A stretch of DNA of 64,000 nt from an uncultured Clostridia bacterium (GCA_947066105.1 CAMSYM010000007.1:31610-95609); one strand, 5' to 3'; numbered from the stretch's first letter, positions 33,530 to 43,249 are shown. The notes: generated by a model from the sequence alone, not told the origin. Program-made: numbers and translations.

Positions 33530-34192
33530 TCACAGCACCGCTTTATAGCCCATGCCGCGCACGGTGACTATCTTATCGCGGAACTTGTCGCCCAGCGATT
33601 TACGCAACATTTTGACGTGCGTATCGACTGTGCGCTCATCGCCGTAATAATCAAAGCCCCAGATCTTATCCAACAGCTCCTGACGCGAAAACGCCTTGCC
33701 GTTATAGCGCGCGAGCAAAAACAACAGCTCGCACTCTTTGGGGGTCATAGGCACGCGCTTGCCCTCGATAAACACGGCGCACCCCGCGAAATCTATGGTG
33801 AGATCGCCCGACACCATCTTATCCTCGCTCATAGCGCCCCTGCGCATGATGGCGGCGGCGCGCGCCATAAGCTCTTTGGGGCTGAACGGCTTGGTGACGT
33901 AATCGTCCGCGCCCATTTCGAATCCGTGGAGTTTGTCGTATTCTTCGACGCGCGCCGACAGCATGATTATAGGCGTTTGCTTGATCTTGCGGATCTCCTT
34001 GGTCGCCGAAAAACCGTCGAGCTTGGGCATCATGGCGTCCATGATTATCATGTCGAAATCGATCTCGCGCGCCTTCCTTACCGCTTCCATTCCGTCCGCG
34101 GCGAAGTCCGTTTCGTAGCCCTCGAACTCACAGTACTCTTTGATTATCTGTCTAATGCCGTCCTCATCGTCGGCTATCAAAAACTTAGCCAT
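33530..34192 (-). CDS. OmpR/PhoB-family response regulator, no kinase next to it
   Basis: The 220-residue protein has a receiver domain (DDED, phospho-acceptor Asp in MIIMDAMMPKLDG, Lys in YVTKPFS) and a winged-helix DNA-binding domain with PMTPKECELLFLLARYNGKAFSRQELLDKIWGFDYYGDERTVDTHVKMLRKSLG. I start it at 34192 because GGAGGTG precedes that ATG; nine extra residues are open upstream. No histidine kinase lies beside it; the P-type ATPase gene is upstream and a terminator follows. Confidence 0.9.
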   Translation of the reverse strand: MAKFLIADDEDGIRQIIKEYCEFEGYETDFAADGMEAVRKAREIDFDMIIMDAMMPKLDGFSATKEIRKIKQTPIIMLSARVEEYDKLHGFEMGADDYVTKPFSPKELMARAAAIMRRGAMSEDKMVSGDLTIDFAGCAVFIEGKRVPMTPKECELLFLLARYNGKAFSRQELLDKIWGFDYYGDERTVDTHVKMLRKSLGDKFRDKIVTVRGMGYKAVL

Positions 34193-34312
34193 TTTTTCAC
34201 CTCCGCTGTTACGAATCATTATATACGAAAATTATGTCGAAACATGGCGTCGACAGTATAATTATTGTGAATGAAATATGTCGGTTAATACATAAACGGA
34301 CGCGCGCCCGAG

Positions 34313-37105
34313 CTATTTGAGTTTTATCGAGCTGAGTATTTTAGTCAGTATCGTCACCACGAAATAGCTTGCAAGCACGACCGCCGTTACAAAGCACGTT
34401 TGAGTAAACCCTATCTTGACCAAGCCTATGGACGGCATGATAAACATGAATGCTATCGTTATTGCGACCACGCCGAGCATAAGCACCGTTCTGAACGCAT
34501 TGAACGGCTCGCACTGCTTGAACAGCACCATCATGCCCACGCACGTGATAGAAATGACCATCATCGATATGAGTTCGGGCGGATATCCGCCGTCGGTGGC
34601 GGGCGGCAACGGCATAAACACGTTGTACAGATACATCGACATTACGCCGAGAACGAGCGCGACTCCGCCCGGCACGGCGCGCGCCACGACGTTCGACAAA
34701 AATTTACCGCGTATTATGTTTTTATTGCCCTGCAACGCAAGGAAGAACGACGGCACGCCGATTATGCAAATTTCCAACGGGATCAAGTTATTCGTCGCCA
34801 ACGGATATTGCGCCTGCATTGCCAAAAATATGATCGAAAGCACTATCGACATAAACGTTTTCATCAAGAACATTGCGCTCGACGCTTGAATGTTGTTAAC
34901 GACGCGCCGCCCTTCCATAACGACGTCGGGCATAGACGTAAAGTCGTTGTTCAAAAGCACCAAGTGACTGACGTTGCGCGCCGCTTCCGCGCCCGACGCC
35001 ATGGCGACAGAACAATCGGACTCGCGCATTGCGAGAATATCGTTGACGCCGTCGCCGGTCATCGCGACTGTATGGTTTTTGGATTTTATGGAACGCACCA
35101 ACAACCGTTTTTGATCGGGCGTGACCCTGCCGAAAACGGTGTATTTGTTAGCCGCCTCGATAACGTCCTGATCGGAAAAGCCTTCGAGCGACACGTACAT
35201 TTCGGCGTTCTCCACGCCGACGCGCCGCGCGACCTCCGACACCGTCATCGGGTTGTCGCCCGAAATGACCTTGACCGTGACGTTGTTTTCCTTGAACCAT
35301 TTAATGGTCTCTATCGCGTCCTCGCGGATATGGTCCTCTATGACTATAAGGCAAACGGGACGGCGCACGGCGGGCAGTTTTTCGCCTATTATATCCGCGG
35401 GCGAATGCGCAAGCACCATAACGCGGAAGCCGTTGGCGGCGTTGTCGTTGATGAGCTTTTCGATACGCACGCCCATGTCTTTGAGCACGAATTCGGGCGC
35501 GCCGAGCATGTACGTACCCTCTTCCTCGAAGCTTACCGCCGACAGCTTGCGTTGCGACGAGAACGGCAATACCGCTGTCGGATTGAGCGCCTTGCTGTAA
35601 CCGAACTTGTTGGCGAGCGCGAGCGCGGTCTGATTGTTGTCGCCGGTAGCGGTCAGCATCGAGCCTATTATCTCCGCAAGCGAATGCTCGCTGTCGAAGC
35701 CCTTTATCTCGATGACGTTATTGACTTCCATCGACCCGTCGGTTATCGTACCCGTTTTGTCAAGGCACAAAACGTCGACTCGCGCGAGCATCTCTATACA
35801 GTACAAGTCCTGCACGAGCGTTTGCTTTTTGGCGAGCCGCAATACCGACGCGGCAAGCGCGAGCGAAGTCAACAGGAACATTCCCGATGGGATCATGCCT
35901 ATCACCGAACCCGCCGCGCTCGTTACGATAACGTTCCAGTCGTTGAACGTCGCGGTCGCGTCGGGCGCGACGACGTTGCGGTAGTTGGTCCATACCATAA
36001 GAGTGCCGATCGCAATGATAAACGGCGACAACACTTTTATTACGAGCTTTATGGAATTCATAAGCTCGCTCTTGGGCTTTTTATACTTTTTGGCGTGCGA
36101 AGTGAGCGTTTCCACATAGTTAGCCGCGCCGACTTTTTCGACGCGTGCGACGACCGAGCCGCTGCTTATGAACGAACCGCTGTACAGCATATCGCCGGGG
36201 CGTTTTTTAACAGGCTCGCTCTCGCCCGTCAGCATGGCCTCGTTGACTTCGCACTCGCCGCGCACGACTATGGAATCGGTGCATATCTGCTTGCCCAGCT
36301 CGAAACAAATTATATCGTCAAGCACTACGTCGATAGTAGGTATAACTCGCCGCTCGCCGTCGCGAATTACGACCGCGCTCGGCGCGGACACGAGCGACAG
36401 CTTGTCGATCTTCATTTTGGAACGTATCTCTTGGAATATCCCTATGACCACGTTGGCTAATATAATGATGATAAAAAACAACTGAGTAAAACCCGCGCCG
36501 ACTATTATGAGCGCCGCCGCGACTATAAAAGTCAAAATATTGAAAAACGTGAAAATATTGGATATGAATATCGAAAGATAGCTCTTGCCGCTCTTCTTTT
36601 TTACGAAATTGTCAAAACCCTGTTCGATGCGCGTTTCCACGGCTTCGGAAGAAAGCCCCGAATCGGGATTGGGTTCGTAGCGTTCGGCGGTGGTAAGGTC
36701 GACCGTTTTTTGCTTGCGCCGCTTGCCGTTTTTGCGGCGCGCCGCCGCCTCGTGACTGAGCATCGCGCTGTCTATCGTCATTGACTTGTGATAATACCCC
36801 GCGATAGGCTCTTCGGTCACGTCGTCGTCGAAAACCGAACTGTCTATCACCGAAGTGTCTATCGTCGCGGCGGTATCGCCGGACAATTCGCCGTTTTTGG
36901 TGATTATGCGCGTTGTCGATTTTTTTGGCGCGCGCTTGACCGCAGGCTCGGCTGTGAGTTCGTCTGTCGACGGCATAGTCAAGCCGACGGGATCGCTCGG
37001 CGCGTCCGTTTTGGTCACCGTGCGCGGTGTGCCTACCGTTTTACGCGGTCTTGCTTGCGTTTTGGTCGACGACGGCGCCGACGTTTTTTTGCTCTTTTCC
37101 TGCAT
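34313..37105 (-). CDS. P-type cation ATPase, CtpE-like
   Basis: The 930-residue protein has a basic, Thr/Ser-rich N-terminal extension of about 150 residues, then the P-type core: actuator-domain MLTGESEPVKK, the phosphorylated Asp449 in CLDKTGTITDGSM, the nucleotide domain, MTGDGVNDILAMRESD and about ten membrane helices. The IPSG motif in helix 4 and the lack of a heavy-metal domain place it with CtpE-type (Ca2+-related) pumps rather than copper or potassium pumps; the ion is not certain. The promoter places the transcript start only about 3 nt before the ATG, which has no Shine-Dalgarno site. Confidence 0.88.
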   Translation of the reverse strand: MQEKSKKTSAPSSTKTQARPRKTVGTPRTVTKTDAPSDPVGLTMPSTDELTAEPAVKRAPKKSTTRIITKNGELSGDTAATIDTSVIDSSVFDDDVTEEPIAGYYHKSMTIDSAMLSHEAAARRKNGKRRKQKTVDLTTAERYEPNPDSGLSSEAVETRIEQGFDNFVKKKSGKSYLSIFISNIFTFFNILTFIVAAALIIVGAGFTQLFFIIIILANVVIGIFQEIRSKMKIDKLSLVSAPSAVVIRDGERRVIPTIDVVLDDIICFELGKQICTDSIVVRGECEVNEAMLTGESEPVKKRPGDMLYSGSFISSGSVVARVEKVGAANYVETLTSHAKKYKKPKSELMNSIKLVIKVLSPFIIAIGTLMVWTNYRNVVAPDATATFNDWNVIVTSAAGSVIGMIPSGMFLLTSLALAASVLRLAKKQTLVQDLYCIEMLARVDVLCLDKTGTITDGSMEVNNVIEIKGFDSEHSLAEIIGSMLTATGDNNQTALALANKFGYSKALNPTAVLPFSSQRKLSAVSFEEEGTYMLGAPEFVLKDMGVRIEKLINDNAANGFRVMVLAHSPADIIGEKLPAVRRPVCLIVIEDHIREDAIETIKWFKENNVTVKVISGDNPMTVSEVARRVGVENAEMYVSLEGFSDQDVIEAANKYTVFGRVTPDQKRLLVRSIKSKNHTVAMTGDGVNDILAMRESDCSVAMASGAEAARNVSHLVLLNNDFTSMPDVVMEGRRVVNNIQASSAMFLMKTFMSIVLSIIFLAMQAQYPLATNNLIPLEICIIGVPSFFLALQGNKNIIRGKFLSNVVARAVPGGVALVLGVMSMYLYNVFMPLPPATDGGYPPELISMMVISITCVGMMVLFKQCEPFNAFRTVLMLGVVAITIAFMFIMPSIGLVKIGFTQTCFVTAVVLASYFVVTILTKILSSIKLK

Positions 37106-37114
37106 GATACATTA

Positions 37115-37142
37115 ATTATAGCATATTAAAAAAATTTGTCAA
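37115..37142 (-). promoter_or_regulatory. promoter of the P-type ATPase, near-leaderless
   Basis: TTGACA (37142-37137) and TATAAT (37120-37115) with a 16-bp spacer. The predicted start near 37108 leaves about 3 nt before the ATG at 37105. Confidence 0.7.
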
Positions 37143-37194
37143 CACCGAAAAACCAAATAATGCATTTAAATGCCGTGTGATATGTGATCATTGT

Positions 37195-37880
37195 GCTTTT
37201 CTCGTCATTCCGAGCGTTTTTTGCCCACAGAATGATCCAATCTCTATTAATGCGGAATGCGGAATTATAGTCGATTTAATAATACGGCTAACGCCTAGAT
37301 CTCTCCGCTACACTCGCTAACGCTCGTTTCGGTCGAGATGACGGGGGGGGGTGAGTGGAACGACTTTGCTATACTTGATTGGAAAGGCAATCCACACCCA
37401 ACGCCCCATCATTTCGAGCGAAACCGTAGGCGCAGTCGAGAAATCAAGGCGATCCGCCGCAAAGAGAATTCGGAATTCGGAATTAATGACCGCTACGCGG
37501 TGAGAGAGTAATGTGCGGCTACGCCCGGATCCTCCACTACACTCGCTTACGCTCGTTTCGGTCGAGATGACGGTGAGAGTGGAACAGCTTCGCTATACTT
37601 GATTGGAAAGGCAATCCACACCCAACACACCCATCATTTCGAGCGGAGCGGAGCGCAGTCGAGAAATCAAGGCGATCCGCCGCATAGTGAACGAGTAATT
37701 CGGAATTATGGTTGAATTAATAGTTATACGGCTACGCCTAGATCTCTCCACTACGTGCGCAAGCGCACTACGGTCGAGATGATGGGTGGGTGTAAAAATT
37801 TACTTGTCATTCTGAGCGAAGCGAAGAATCTCATCATTATTAATAAGGTAGAGATCATTATCTGCGCTATGCTTGTTCAT
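37195..37880. repeat. intergenic repeat cluster 3 (family B inverted, plus one A element)
   Basis: This fills most of the 830-bp gap 37106-37935. The B units run in the opposite orientation to clusters 1 and 2: ACGCCTAGATCTCTCC arms are followed by TCGGTCGAGATGACGG, one of them ending in a run of nine G, and TCATTTCGAGCG arms pair with GAGAAATCAAGGCG. A partly decayed A element begins at about 37805. Confidence 0.85.
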
Positions 37881-37935
37881 AATAGCAAAGATATAATTTT
37901 TATTCTACGAAACCGAACGCATCGATGATCCGCTC

Positions 37936-38703
37936 TCAATCGAACCTTTTAAGCGCGGCACGCAGTCCTAGCCTTATCACCGCTTCGGCGATGACCGAAA
38001 CAACGACCGCCGCTACGACGTACGCTACGAGCATAGCCGTTTGAAGATTGCTTTGCGCTATCTTCATAAGCATGCCCAAGCTCCCAGAAGTTTGCGCAAG
38101 TATTTCCGCGCCGACTACCGCCTTGATATTATACGAAAACGCCGTCGATAATATTTCGGGCAAGCCGCTCGCAAGACACGGGAACCATAGCGCGTTGAGC
38201 TTTTGGCGGTTTGACGCGCCCCATAACAAGCACAGCTCGCTCAATTCCTTCGGCATTGTAGCAACGCGCGCGCGTGCCGACGAATACATTATAGGCATGA
38301 TCACGAGAACGCCCAAAACAACGGGCGCTCCGTAACCGCCTACCGCAAGCACGAGTATGAGCGTTACCGCGACCGCGGGCAAAGAGCGCAACGCCGACAC
38401 TACCGGGTCGATCATGCGCGCAAAATGCGGCGACGCGACAGACAGCATAAACGCGACTACGAACAGCGCGAACGACACGACAAAGCCAATAAGACAGCGC
38501 GACAACGTACCGGACAGTCCCGACCAAAACGCGCCGTAGCGAAGCACGTCGTCGAACGCCGCGAACGTCGCGCCGATACTCGGCAACACGAACTCGGAAT
38601 CCACCGCCGCCGCGCTTATCGCCCACACCGCGAGAGTTATACCGACTACCGCGACTATATACGCCGCGTCGACGGATATGCGTTTTACCGCGCCCTTCAT
38701 CAC
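37936..38703 (-). CDS. ABC permease, NitT/TauT type
   Basis: The 255-residue protein has about six membrane helices and the BPD-transport loop (WGASNRQKLNALWFPCLASGLPEILSTAFSYNIKAVVGAEIL), as in SsuC/TauC/ThiX-like permeases. It overlaps the binding-protein gene as ATGA. No ATP-binding gene lies in this operon, so it must use one encoded elsewhere or be a remnant. Confidence 0.88.
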   Translation of the reverse strand: MMKGAVKRISVDAAYIVAVVGITLAVWAISAAAVDSEFVLPSIGATFAAFDDVLRYGAFWSGLSGTLSRCLIGFVVSFALFVVAFMLSVASPHFARMIDPVVSALRSLPAVAVTLILVLAVGGYGAPVVLGVLVIMPIMYSSARARVATMPKELSELCLLWGASNRQKLNALWFPCLASGLPEILSTAFSYNIKAVVGAEILAQTSGSLGMLMKIAQSNLQTAMLVAYVVAAVVVSVIAEAVIRLGLRAALKRFD

Positions 38704-39698
38704 GCCTGCCGATAAAATTCCAAGTCGGGCGCTTTATCGAGCGCAAACGAACCCGCGCCCGTTTCCAGCATGGTCAACAGCTTAAAATAATCGTCGCAGT
38801 CGAGCCGCGCCGTGTCGGCTTTATCGGTGCGGATATTACAGTTTTCTACCGTAGTCGCCGTAAGCGTCGTCAACGTGGACTGTATGCCGCTTTCCATATG
38901 CGCTTTGACGGCGGCGAGCGCCTTATCGGGATTTCTCTCCGCCCAGCCGTCGGACGCCGCGAGCGTATCCACAAAAGCGTCGACGTAATCCTTGTTATCG
39001 TCCAAAAACTCGCCGCGCACGATCAAGCACGCCTGCGGATATTCAAACTCGTATTCGTCGAACCACGCCTGTTGCACGTCAAGCACCACCGACTTTTTGA
39101 GATTGCCGTCGGGATCGGTCGCGGTAGTGACCGCAGGCTCGGCGAGCAACGCATAATCGACCTTGCCCGTTTTCAAAAGCGGCATAAGCTCGCCGCCGTC
39201 AGCCGCATATCTCAATGCGACCTTGCCCGCGACCGCGTTTTCGGATATCTCGAACTCAACGCCCGCCTTGTTCAAAAGCATACGCATTACTTGATCGGGA
39301 ACATTGCCCATGCCGATCACGCCCAATCGCTTGCCCGCGAGATCGGAAAGTTCTATCTCGTCGCCGTCGCCGACGATGAACAGATTGCCGTGCGTATTGA
39401 CTGTCAACATTACGATGTCCGTTCCCTTGTTGTACAGCGTCGCCGCCGCATTGACGGGCATTATCGCAAGATCGGCGGCGCCCGTACTCACCCGCGCGGC
39501 GATCGTCGACGCCTGCACGACGGTGAATTCGGTGTTGTCCATGCCGTCGTGCATCAAACGCGCCAACGCTACGGCGGGCGCGCCGTCGGGCATATATACC
39601 CGCACGGTCGTTTTGTCGTTGCCGCCGCATGCCGTCACCGACAGCGCAAGCGCGACAGCCGCGAATACCGTTATGATCTTGCTTAAAAACTTTTTCAT
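38700..39698 (-). CDS. ABC substrate-binding lipoprotein, NMT1/TauA-like
   Basis: The 332-residue protein has a lipoprotein signal (LSVTAC-GG) and a periplasmic-binding fold of the NMT1/SsuA type: VRVYMPDGAPAVALARLM at the start and ADLAIMPVNAAATLYNKG. Ligand could be a sulfonate, nitrate, thiamine precursor or similar; it cannot be read from the sequence. It is the first gene of a two-gene operon with the permease. A good Shine-Dalgarno site (AGGAGA) precedes the ATG. Confidence 0.88.
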   Translation of the reverse strand: MKKFLSKIITVFAAVALALSVTACGGNDKTTVRVYMPDGAPAVALARLMHDGMDNTEFTVVQASTIAARVSTGAADLAIMPVNAAATLYNKGTDIVMLTVNTHGNLFIVGDGDEIELSDLAGKRLGVIGMGNVPDQVMRMLLNKAGVEFEISENAVAGKVALRYAADGGELMPLLKTGKVDYALLAEPAVTTATDPDGNLKKSVVLDVQQAWFDEYEFEYPQACLIVRGEFLDDNKDYVDAFVDTLAASDGWAERNPDKALAAVKAHMESGIQSTLTTLTATTVENCNIRTDKADTARLDCDDYFKLLTMLETGAGSFALDKAPDLEFYRQA

Positions 39699-39779
39699 GA
39701 TGTTTCTCCTTTACGAAAAGTTAAGTGTTTTATATTATTTTTGCTCGATGAAGCAGCCGTAAGACAAAAGAGTGTGATA

Positions 39780-40270
39780 CAAAAGATTTCTCGACTACGC
39801 CTACGGCTCCGCTCGAAATGACAAGTAATTTATTATTACACTCACCCCATCATCTCGACGAAGTGCGCTATGCGCGCATAGTGGAGAGATCTAGGCGTTA
39901 GCCGCACAATAACTTAATTAACAAACGCATTCATAGTCTTACTTTGTCCTACGCAGTAGCCGCAGGCTATTCCGAACAAACGTAGCGCACCACCGTTTAT
40001 TGTCCTACGTAGCAAGCGCAGGCTATTCTGAACAAGCGAAGCGCAGTGGGCAATCTCATCTTTATTTATTTTTAAGGTTGAGATCCTTCGCTTCGCTCAG
40101 GATGACAAAAAAGTAAGCACTTCGTCCCCACCCCATCATCTCGACCGAAGTGCGCTATGCGCACGCAGTGGAGAGATCAAGGCGTTAGCCGCACTAATAC
40201 TCAGTTGACAATAATTACGCATTACGATTTTTTAATTGACCGTAATTCCGCATTCCGCTTTCCGAATTTA
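39780..40270. repeat. intergenic repeat cluster 4 (families A and B)
   Basis: Lies in the 39699-40274 gap. B arms at about 39785-39900 and 40134-40195 have the tip form AAGTGCGCTATGCGC in place of AAACGAGCAAAGCG. An A element spans about 40000-40107, ending TCAGGATGACA. The rest is AT-rich with AATTCCGCATTCCGC-type spacers. Confidence 0.85.
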
Positions 40271-40274
40271 TTTT

Positions 40275-40526
40275 TCAGCTCTTTGCGAACAACGCTTTTG
40301 CGGACACGCCCGTTATCGCGCCGAGCTTGCCCGTCAATGAATTTATCTCGTTTACGGGCGCGTCGAGTACGAGCGTGACGGCGTTAAGCCCGCGGTCGCG
40401 CAACGGCAATCCCATACGCCCGCGTACGCACGCGCTTTGCTCGTGCAGTACGGCGTTGACCTTTTCCACGCTGTCGCCGTTCGATATGAGTATGCCCAAT
40501 ACCGCTATCCTGTTTTCGTCGTTCAT
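40275..40526 (-). CDS. TM1266-type iron-only hydrogenase system regulator
   Basis: The 83-residue protein starts MNDENRIAVLGILISN and continues with CVRGRMGLPLRDRGLNAVTLVLDA and LTGKLGAITGVSAKALF, the signature of the small ferredoxin-like TM1266 family usually found with [FeFe]-hydrogenase maturation genes. Here no hyd gene is adjacent. GGAGG precedes the ATG. It has its own promoter and a long structured leader. The longer reading to 40622 is not supported. Confidence 0.85.
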   Translation of the reverse strand: MNDENRIAVLGILISNGDSVEKVNAVLHEQSACVRGRMGLPLRDRGLNAVTLVLDAPVNEINSLTGKLGAITGVSAKALFAKS

Positions 40527-40661
40527 AAAAAATCGCCTCCGATATCTTACCGAAAGCGACGTCGACGACAAATATAAATACCCATTCGCACACTTTATGC
40601 GCGACGCGTTATTACGTATCATGCCGTCTTTGCCGTCAGGGCGCGCCCTTTCGGTTCAGAC
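40527..40661 (-). ncRNA. structured 5' leader of the TM1266 gene, possible cis-regulatory RNA
   Basis: The leader is about 135 nt. An 8-bp stem (ACCGAAAG at 40655-40648 with CTTTCGGT at 40556-40549) closes nearly the whole leader, and a 6-bp hairpin (CGCGCA with TGTGCG, loop TAAAG) lies inside. It does not match any riboswitch class I can recall. The structure was found by eye and has no covariation support. Confidence 0.3.
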
Positions 40662-40667
40662 AGTTTA

Positions 40668-40696
40668 AGTATAATCCATAATGTATAAATTGTCAA
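40668..40696 (-). promoter_or_regulatory. promoter of the TM1266-type regulator
   Basis: TTGACA (40696-40691) and TATACT (40673-40668), 17-bp spacer. The -35 box lies within the last codons of the upstream hydrolase gene. Confidence 0.75.
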
Positions 40697-41535
40697 GCGT
40701 TTACGTCTGCCGTGCAACCGTCGTACGCGACGAGTATCCCGTATGCGGCGGCTTTCTCGCTCATCTCGTCGAAATCGAAATCGTTGTTGTGCGAAAAATG
40801 CGTCGCGTAAACTATCGGATCTTGCGCGAGCAGTCCCGCGCCGTCTATAAGCTTTAACTGCTCGACGACGTCGACCAACCCCATATGCCTGCCCGACGTG
40901 CCGCTCCCGTTGCCGTATGTACAATCGAGCGCCGCAAAATGCACTTTCGCGCCCATAGCTTTCAAACGAGCGTACACTTCGCCGTCCAACCGCCCCGTAT
41001 CATTAAGGAACAGCGCGCCCGCACCGCCGCGCTCGACGTAATACACCAAGCATTCCTCGCCCTTGGTGTGCCGAGCGGGCAAGGCGATAATACGCATATC
41101 GTCGCTCATCAAATCGTCGTACGGGTGCAAAGTTTTAATGTCGACGGTCGCGGCTATTTCGGGACGGATCTCGCGCCCCGTATCGGCGAGTATCATTTCG
41201 CGCACTGTCGCATTGCAATACACGGCGATACGCGGCTCGGTCATGTTTTTGGCGAACGGCGCGCCGCGCATACACAGCTCCTGCGGATAGCAGTGATCCA
41301 TGTGCGAGTGCGAAATAAGCACGCGCTTGACAGCCGACAGGTCGAACCCGTGTACGAGCATGTGCATATACGTATCCATCGGAAAATCGAACAGCGTATC
41401 GTCGTCGATGAGTATCTGACTGCGCGTACGTATGTTCTTTCCGCCCTTTTGCCGCGCCTTGACGCACGTAGGGCAATTGCAAAATACCGCGGGCACGCCT
41501 TCCGCCGCCGCCGTACCCAAAAACTTTATCCGCAT
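40693..41535 (-). CDS. PhnP-like metallo-beta-lactamase-fold hydrolase
   Basis: The 280-residue protein opens RIKFLGTAAAEGVPAVFCNCPTC, with the C19/C21/C24 structural zinc site of the PhnP group, and has the catalytic metal site HSHMDH at 76-81. PhnP is a cyclic phosphodiesterase of phosphonate breakdown, but no other phn genes occur here, so the substrate is open. It follows the acyl-ligase gene after 40 nt and has a good Shine-Dalgarno site (AAGGAG). Confidence 0.83.
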   Translation of the reverse strand: MRIKFLGTAAAEGVPAVFCNCPTCVKARQKGGKNIRTRSQILIDDDTLFDFPMDTYMHMLVHGFDLSAVKRVLISHSHMDHCYPQELCMRGAPFAKNMTEPRIAVYCNATVREMILADTGREIRPEIAATVDIKTLHPYDDLMSDDMRIIALPARHTKGEECLVYYVERGGAGALFLNDTGRLDGEVYARLKAMGAKVHFAALDCTYGNGSGTSGRHMGLVDVVEQLKLIDGAGLLAQDPIVYATHFSHNNDFDFDEMSEKAAAYGILVAYDGCTADVNA

Positions 41536-41575
41536 AACAACTCCTTTTCGATCGGCGTTAATAAATAAGCGTTTT

Positions 41576-43162
41576 TCACCGATCTTCCGATCGTTCCGCC
41601 CGCGCGGTCAATGCGCGCGTGTCGATCTTCATGACCGGCGTGACGGGCAACGCGTCCAAAACTTCCACTATCGTCGGCACGGCATAGCGCGACAGATCGT
41701 TTTCGATCTTGCGCTTTACTATGTCGACGTTTTGCGCCGCGCCCGTAAGATACAGCGCGATCTTGGTCTTGCCGTCCGCAACGTACTCCACCGCGCTCGC
41801 GCCCGTGACTCCGTCCATTTCGAGCGCCGACGCTTCGATCTCCTTGGGATATACGCTTATCCCGGCTATTTTGATAATACGCTTCAACCGCTGGATAAAG
41901 TACAAATATCCGTCGGCATCCATGTACCCGAAATCGCCCGTACGCACGTACCGCTTGCCGCCGTGCATGAAAAACACCCGCGCGTTTTCGTCGGGGTTAT
42001 CCAAATACCCGTTCATAACGGTATCGCCCGCTACCGCGATCTCGCCTTTTTCGCCGACCGCGAGCGGCGTAGTTCCGTCGGGATCGACGACTATCGCGTC
42101 CAGTCCGTCGAGCATATACCCCATAGACCCGCGCCGATTGTGCGAAAAATTATTTACGGCGCACACCGTAACGGTCTCGGTCAAGCCGTAGCCCTCGAAC
42201 AGTCGCGCCGTTGCGCCCGCGCGTTCCAGTCTGCCGTTGAACTCGTCCAACAACTCTTGCGGCGCGCAATCGCCGCCGACGAACCCGACGTACATGTTTT
42301 TGAGCGCTTTGCCGTCGAACCCCTTGGTTTTGAGCAATGCGCGGAAAAGATTGGGTACGCCTATCATGAAATGCATTTTATTGCGCTTTAACAGCTTGAC
42401 CGTCGCTTTGGGGTCGAACTTGGGCATAAGCACGCTCACCCCGCCGAAAACGAGCGTTGCATGTATGCACATCGTCAGTCCGAAGCCGTGGAACATCGGC
42501 AACGCGCCCAACATATACATGCCGCGCGCGTCGGCTGTATCGAGCGCGTCCAGCCCGCGAAAAGCGAGCGCGTTTATCTGCGCGTCGGACAGCTCGATGA
42601 TCTTGGGTTCGCCGCCCGTGCCGCCGCTGTGCAGATACACGCCCGTCGTGTCGTCGGCGCGCGTCGGCTCGGCGGGCAACGCCTTTGCGGCGAGCGCGTC
42701 GTAATCAGTCATGCCCGTTTTATCGCCCTTATACGGCTTGACCTTTATGTCGAAAGCAAACCGCAAAAATCCGCTGAGCGAGCGCGCGGGGTGTACCGAG
42801 ACAATATGATACTCTGCGGCGAGCGGCGCGTACTTTTCCATATTTATCGACAGCGTTATCAATAGCTTGGACTTTGCCGCCGCCATGAATTTTTTAAGCT
42901 GATTGAGCGGCGCGAGCGGATGCACCATGTGTGCGACCGCTCCCAGTCTGTTGAGCGCGTAAAAGCAATAAACGCATTCGGGCGTATTGGGCATGCAGAT
43001 CGTCGCCACGTCGCCCGCCTTGACTATCGAAGAAAGCCGCGCCGCCGCATCGTCTATGCCGCGAAACAATTCGTCGTAGGTAAACGCCTTGCCCATATAT
43101 AACAACGCTTTACTTTCGCCGTCCTTTTTATAATGATCCTTTAACGCTTGATATAGTAACAT
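41576..43162 (-). CDS. AMP-forming acyl-CoA ligase-like enzyme (ANL superfamily)
   Basis: The 528-residue protein has the adenylate-forming fold: a P-loop HSGGTGGEPK (178-187; usual form is SSGTTGxPK), YGLTETV, RTGDFGYMD and the C-terminal catalytic Lys in PVTPVMKID. It should activate a carboxylic acid as an adenylate, then pass it to CoA or another thiol. Substrate is unknown; it is not a clear acetyl-CoA synthetase or DltA. The AAAGGA site supports the ATG at 43162. It heads a likely operon with the PhnP-like gene and lies just after a membrane acyltransferase gene. Confidence 0.86.
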   Translation of the reverse strand: MLLYQALKDHYKKDGESKALLYMGKAFTYDELFRGIDDAAARLSSIVKAGDVATICMPNTPECVYCFYALNRLGAVAHMVHPLAPLNQLKKFMAAAKSKLLITLSINMEKYAPLAAEYHIVSVHPARSLSGFLRFAFDIKVKPYKGDKTGMTDYDALAAKALPAEPTRADDTTGVYLHSGGTGGEPKIIELSDAQINALAFRGLDALDTADARGMYMLGALPMFHGFGLTMCIHATLVFGGVSVLMPKFDPKATVKLLKRNKMHFMIGVPNLFRALLKTKGFDGKALKNMYVGFVGGDCAPQELLDEFNGRLERAGATARLFEGYGLTETVTVCAVNNFSHNRRGSMGYMLDGLDAIVVDPDGTTPLAVGEKGEIAVAGDTVMNGYLDNPDENARVFFMHGGKRYVRTGDFGYMDADGYLYFIQRLKRIIKIAGISVYPKEIEASALEMDGVTGASAVEYVADGKTKIALYLTGAAQNVDIVKRKIENDLSRYAVPTIVEVLDALPVTPVMKIDTRALTARAERSEDR

Positions 43163-43249
43163 ATAAGTCCTTTATATTGTAAAATTCATAATTCGTAATT
43201 ATTGTCTGTTTAATAACAGTACGGGCTATGCCCGACCCCGCATTCTCGA

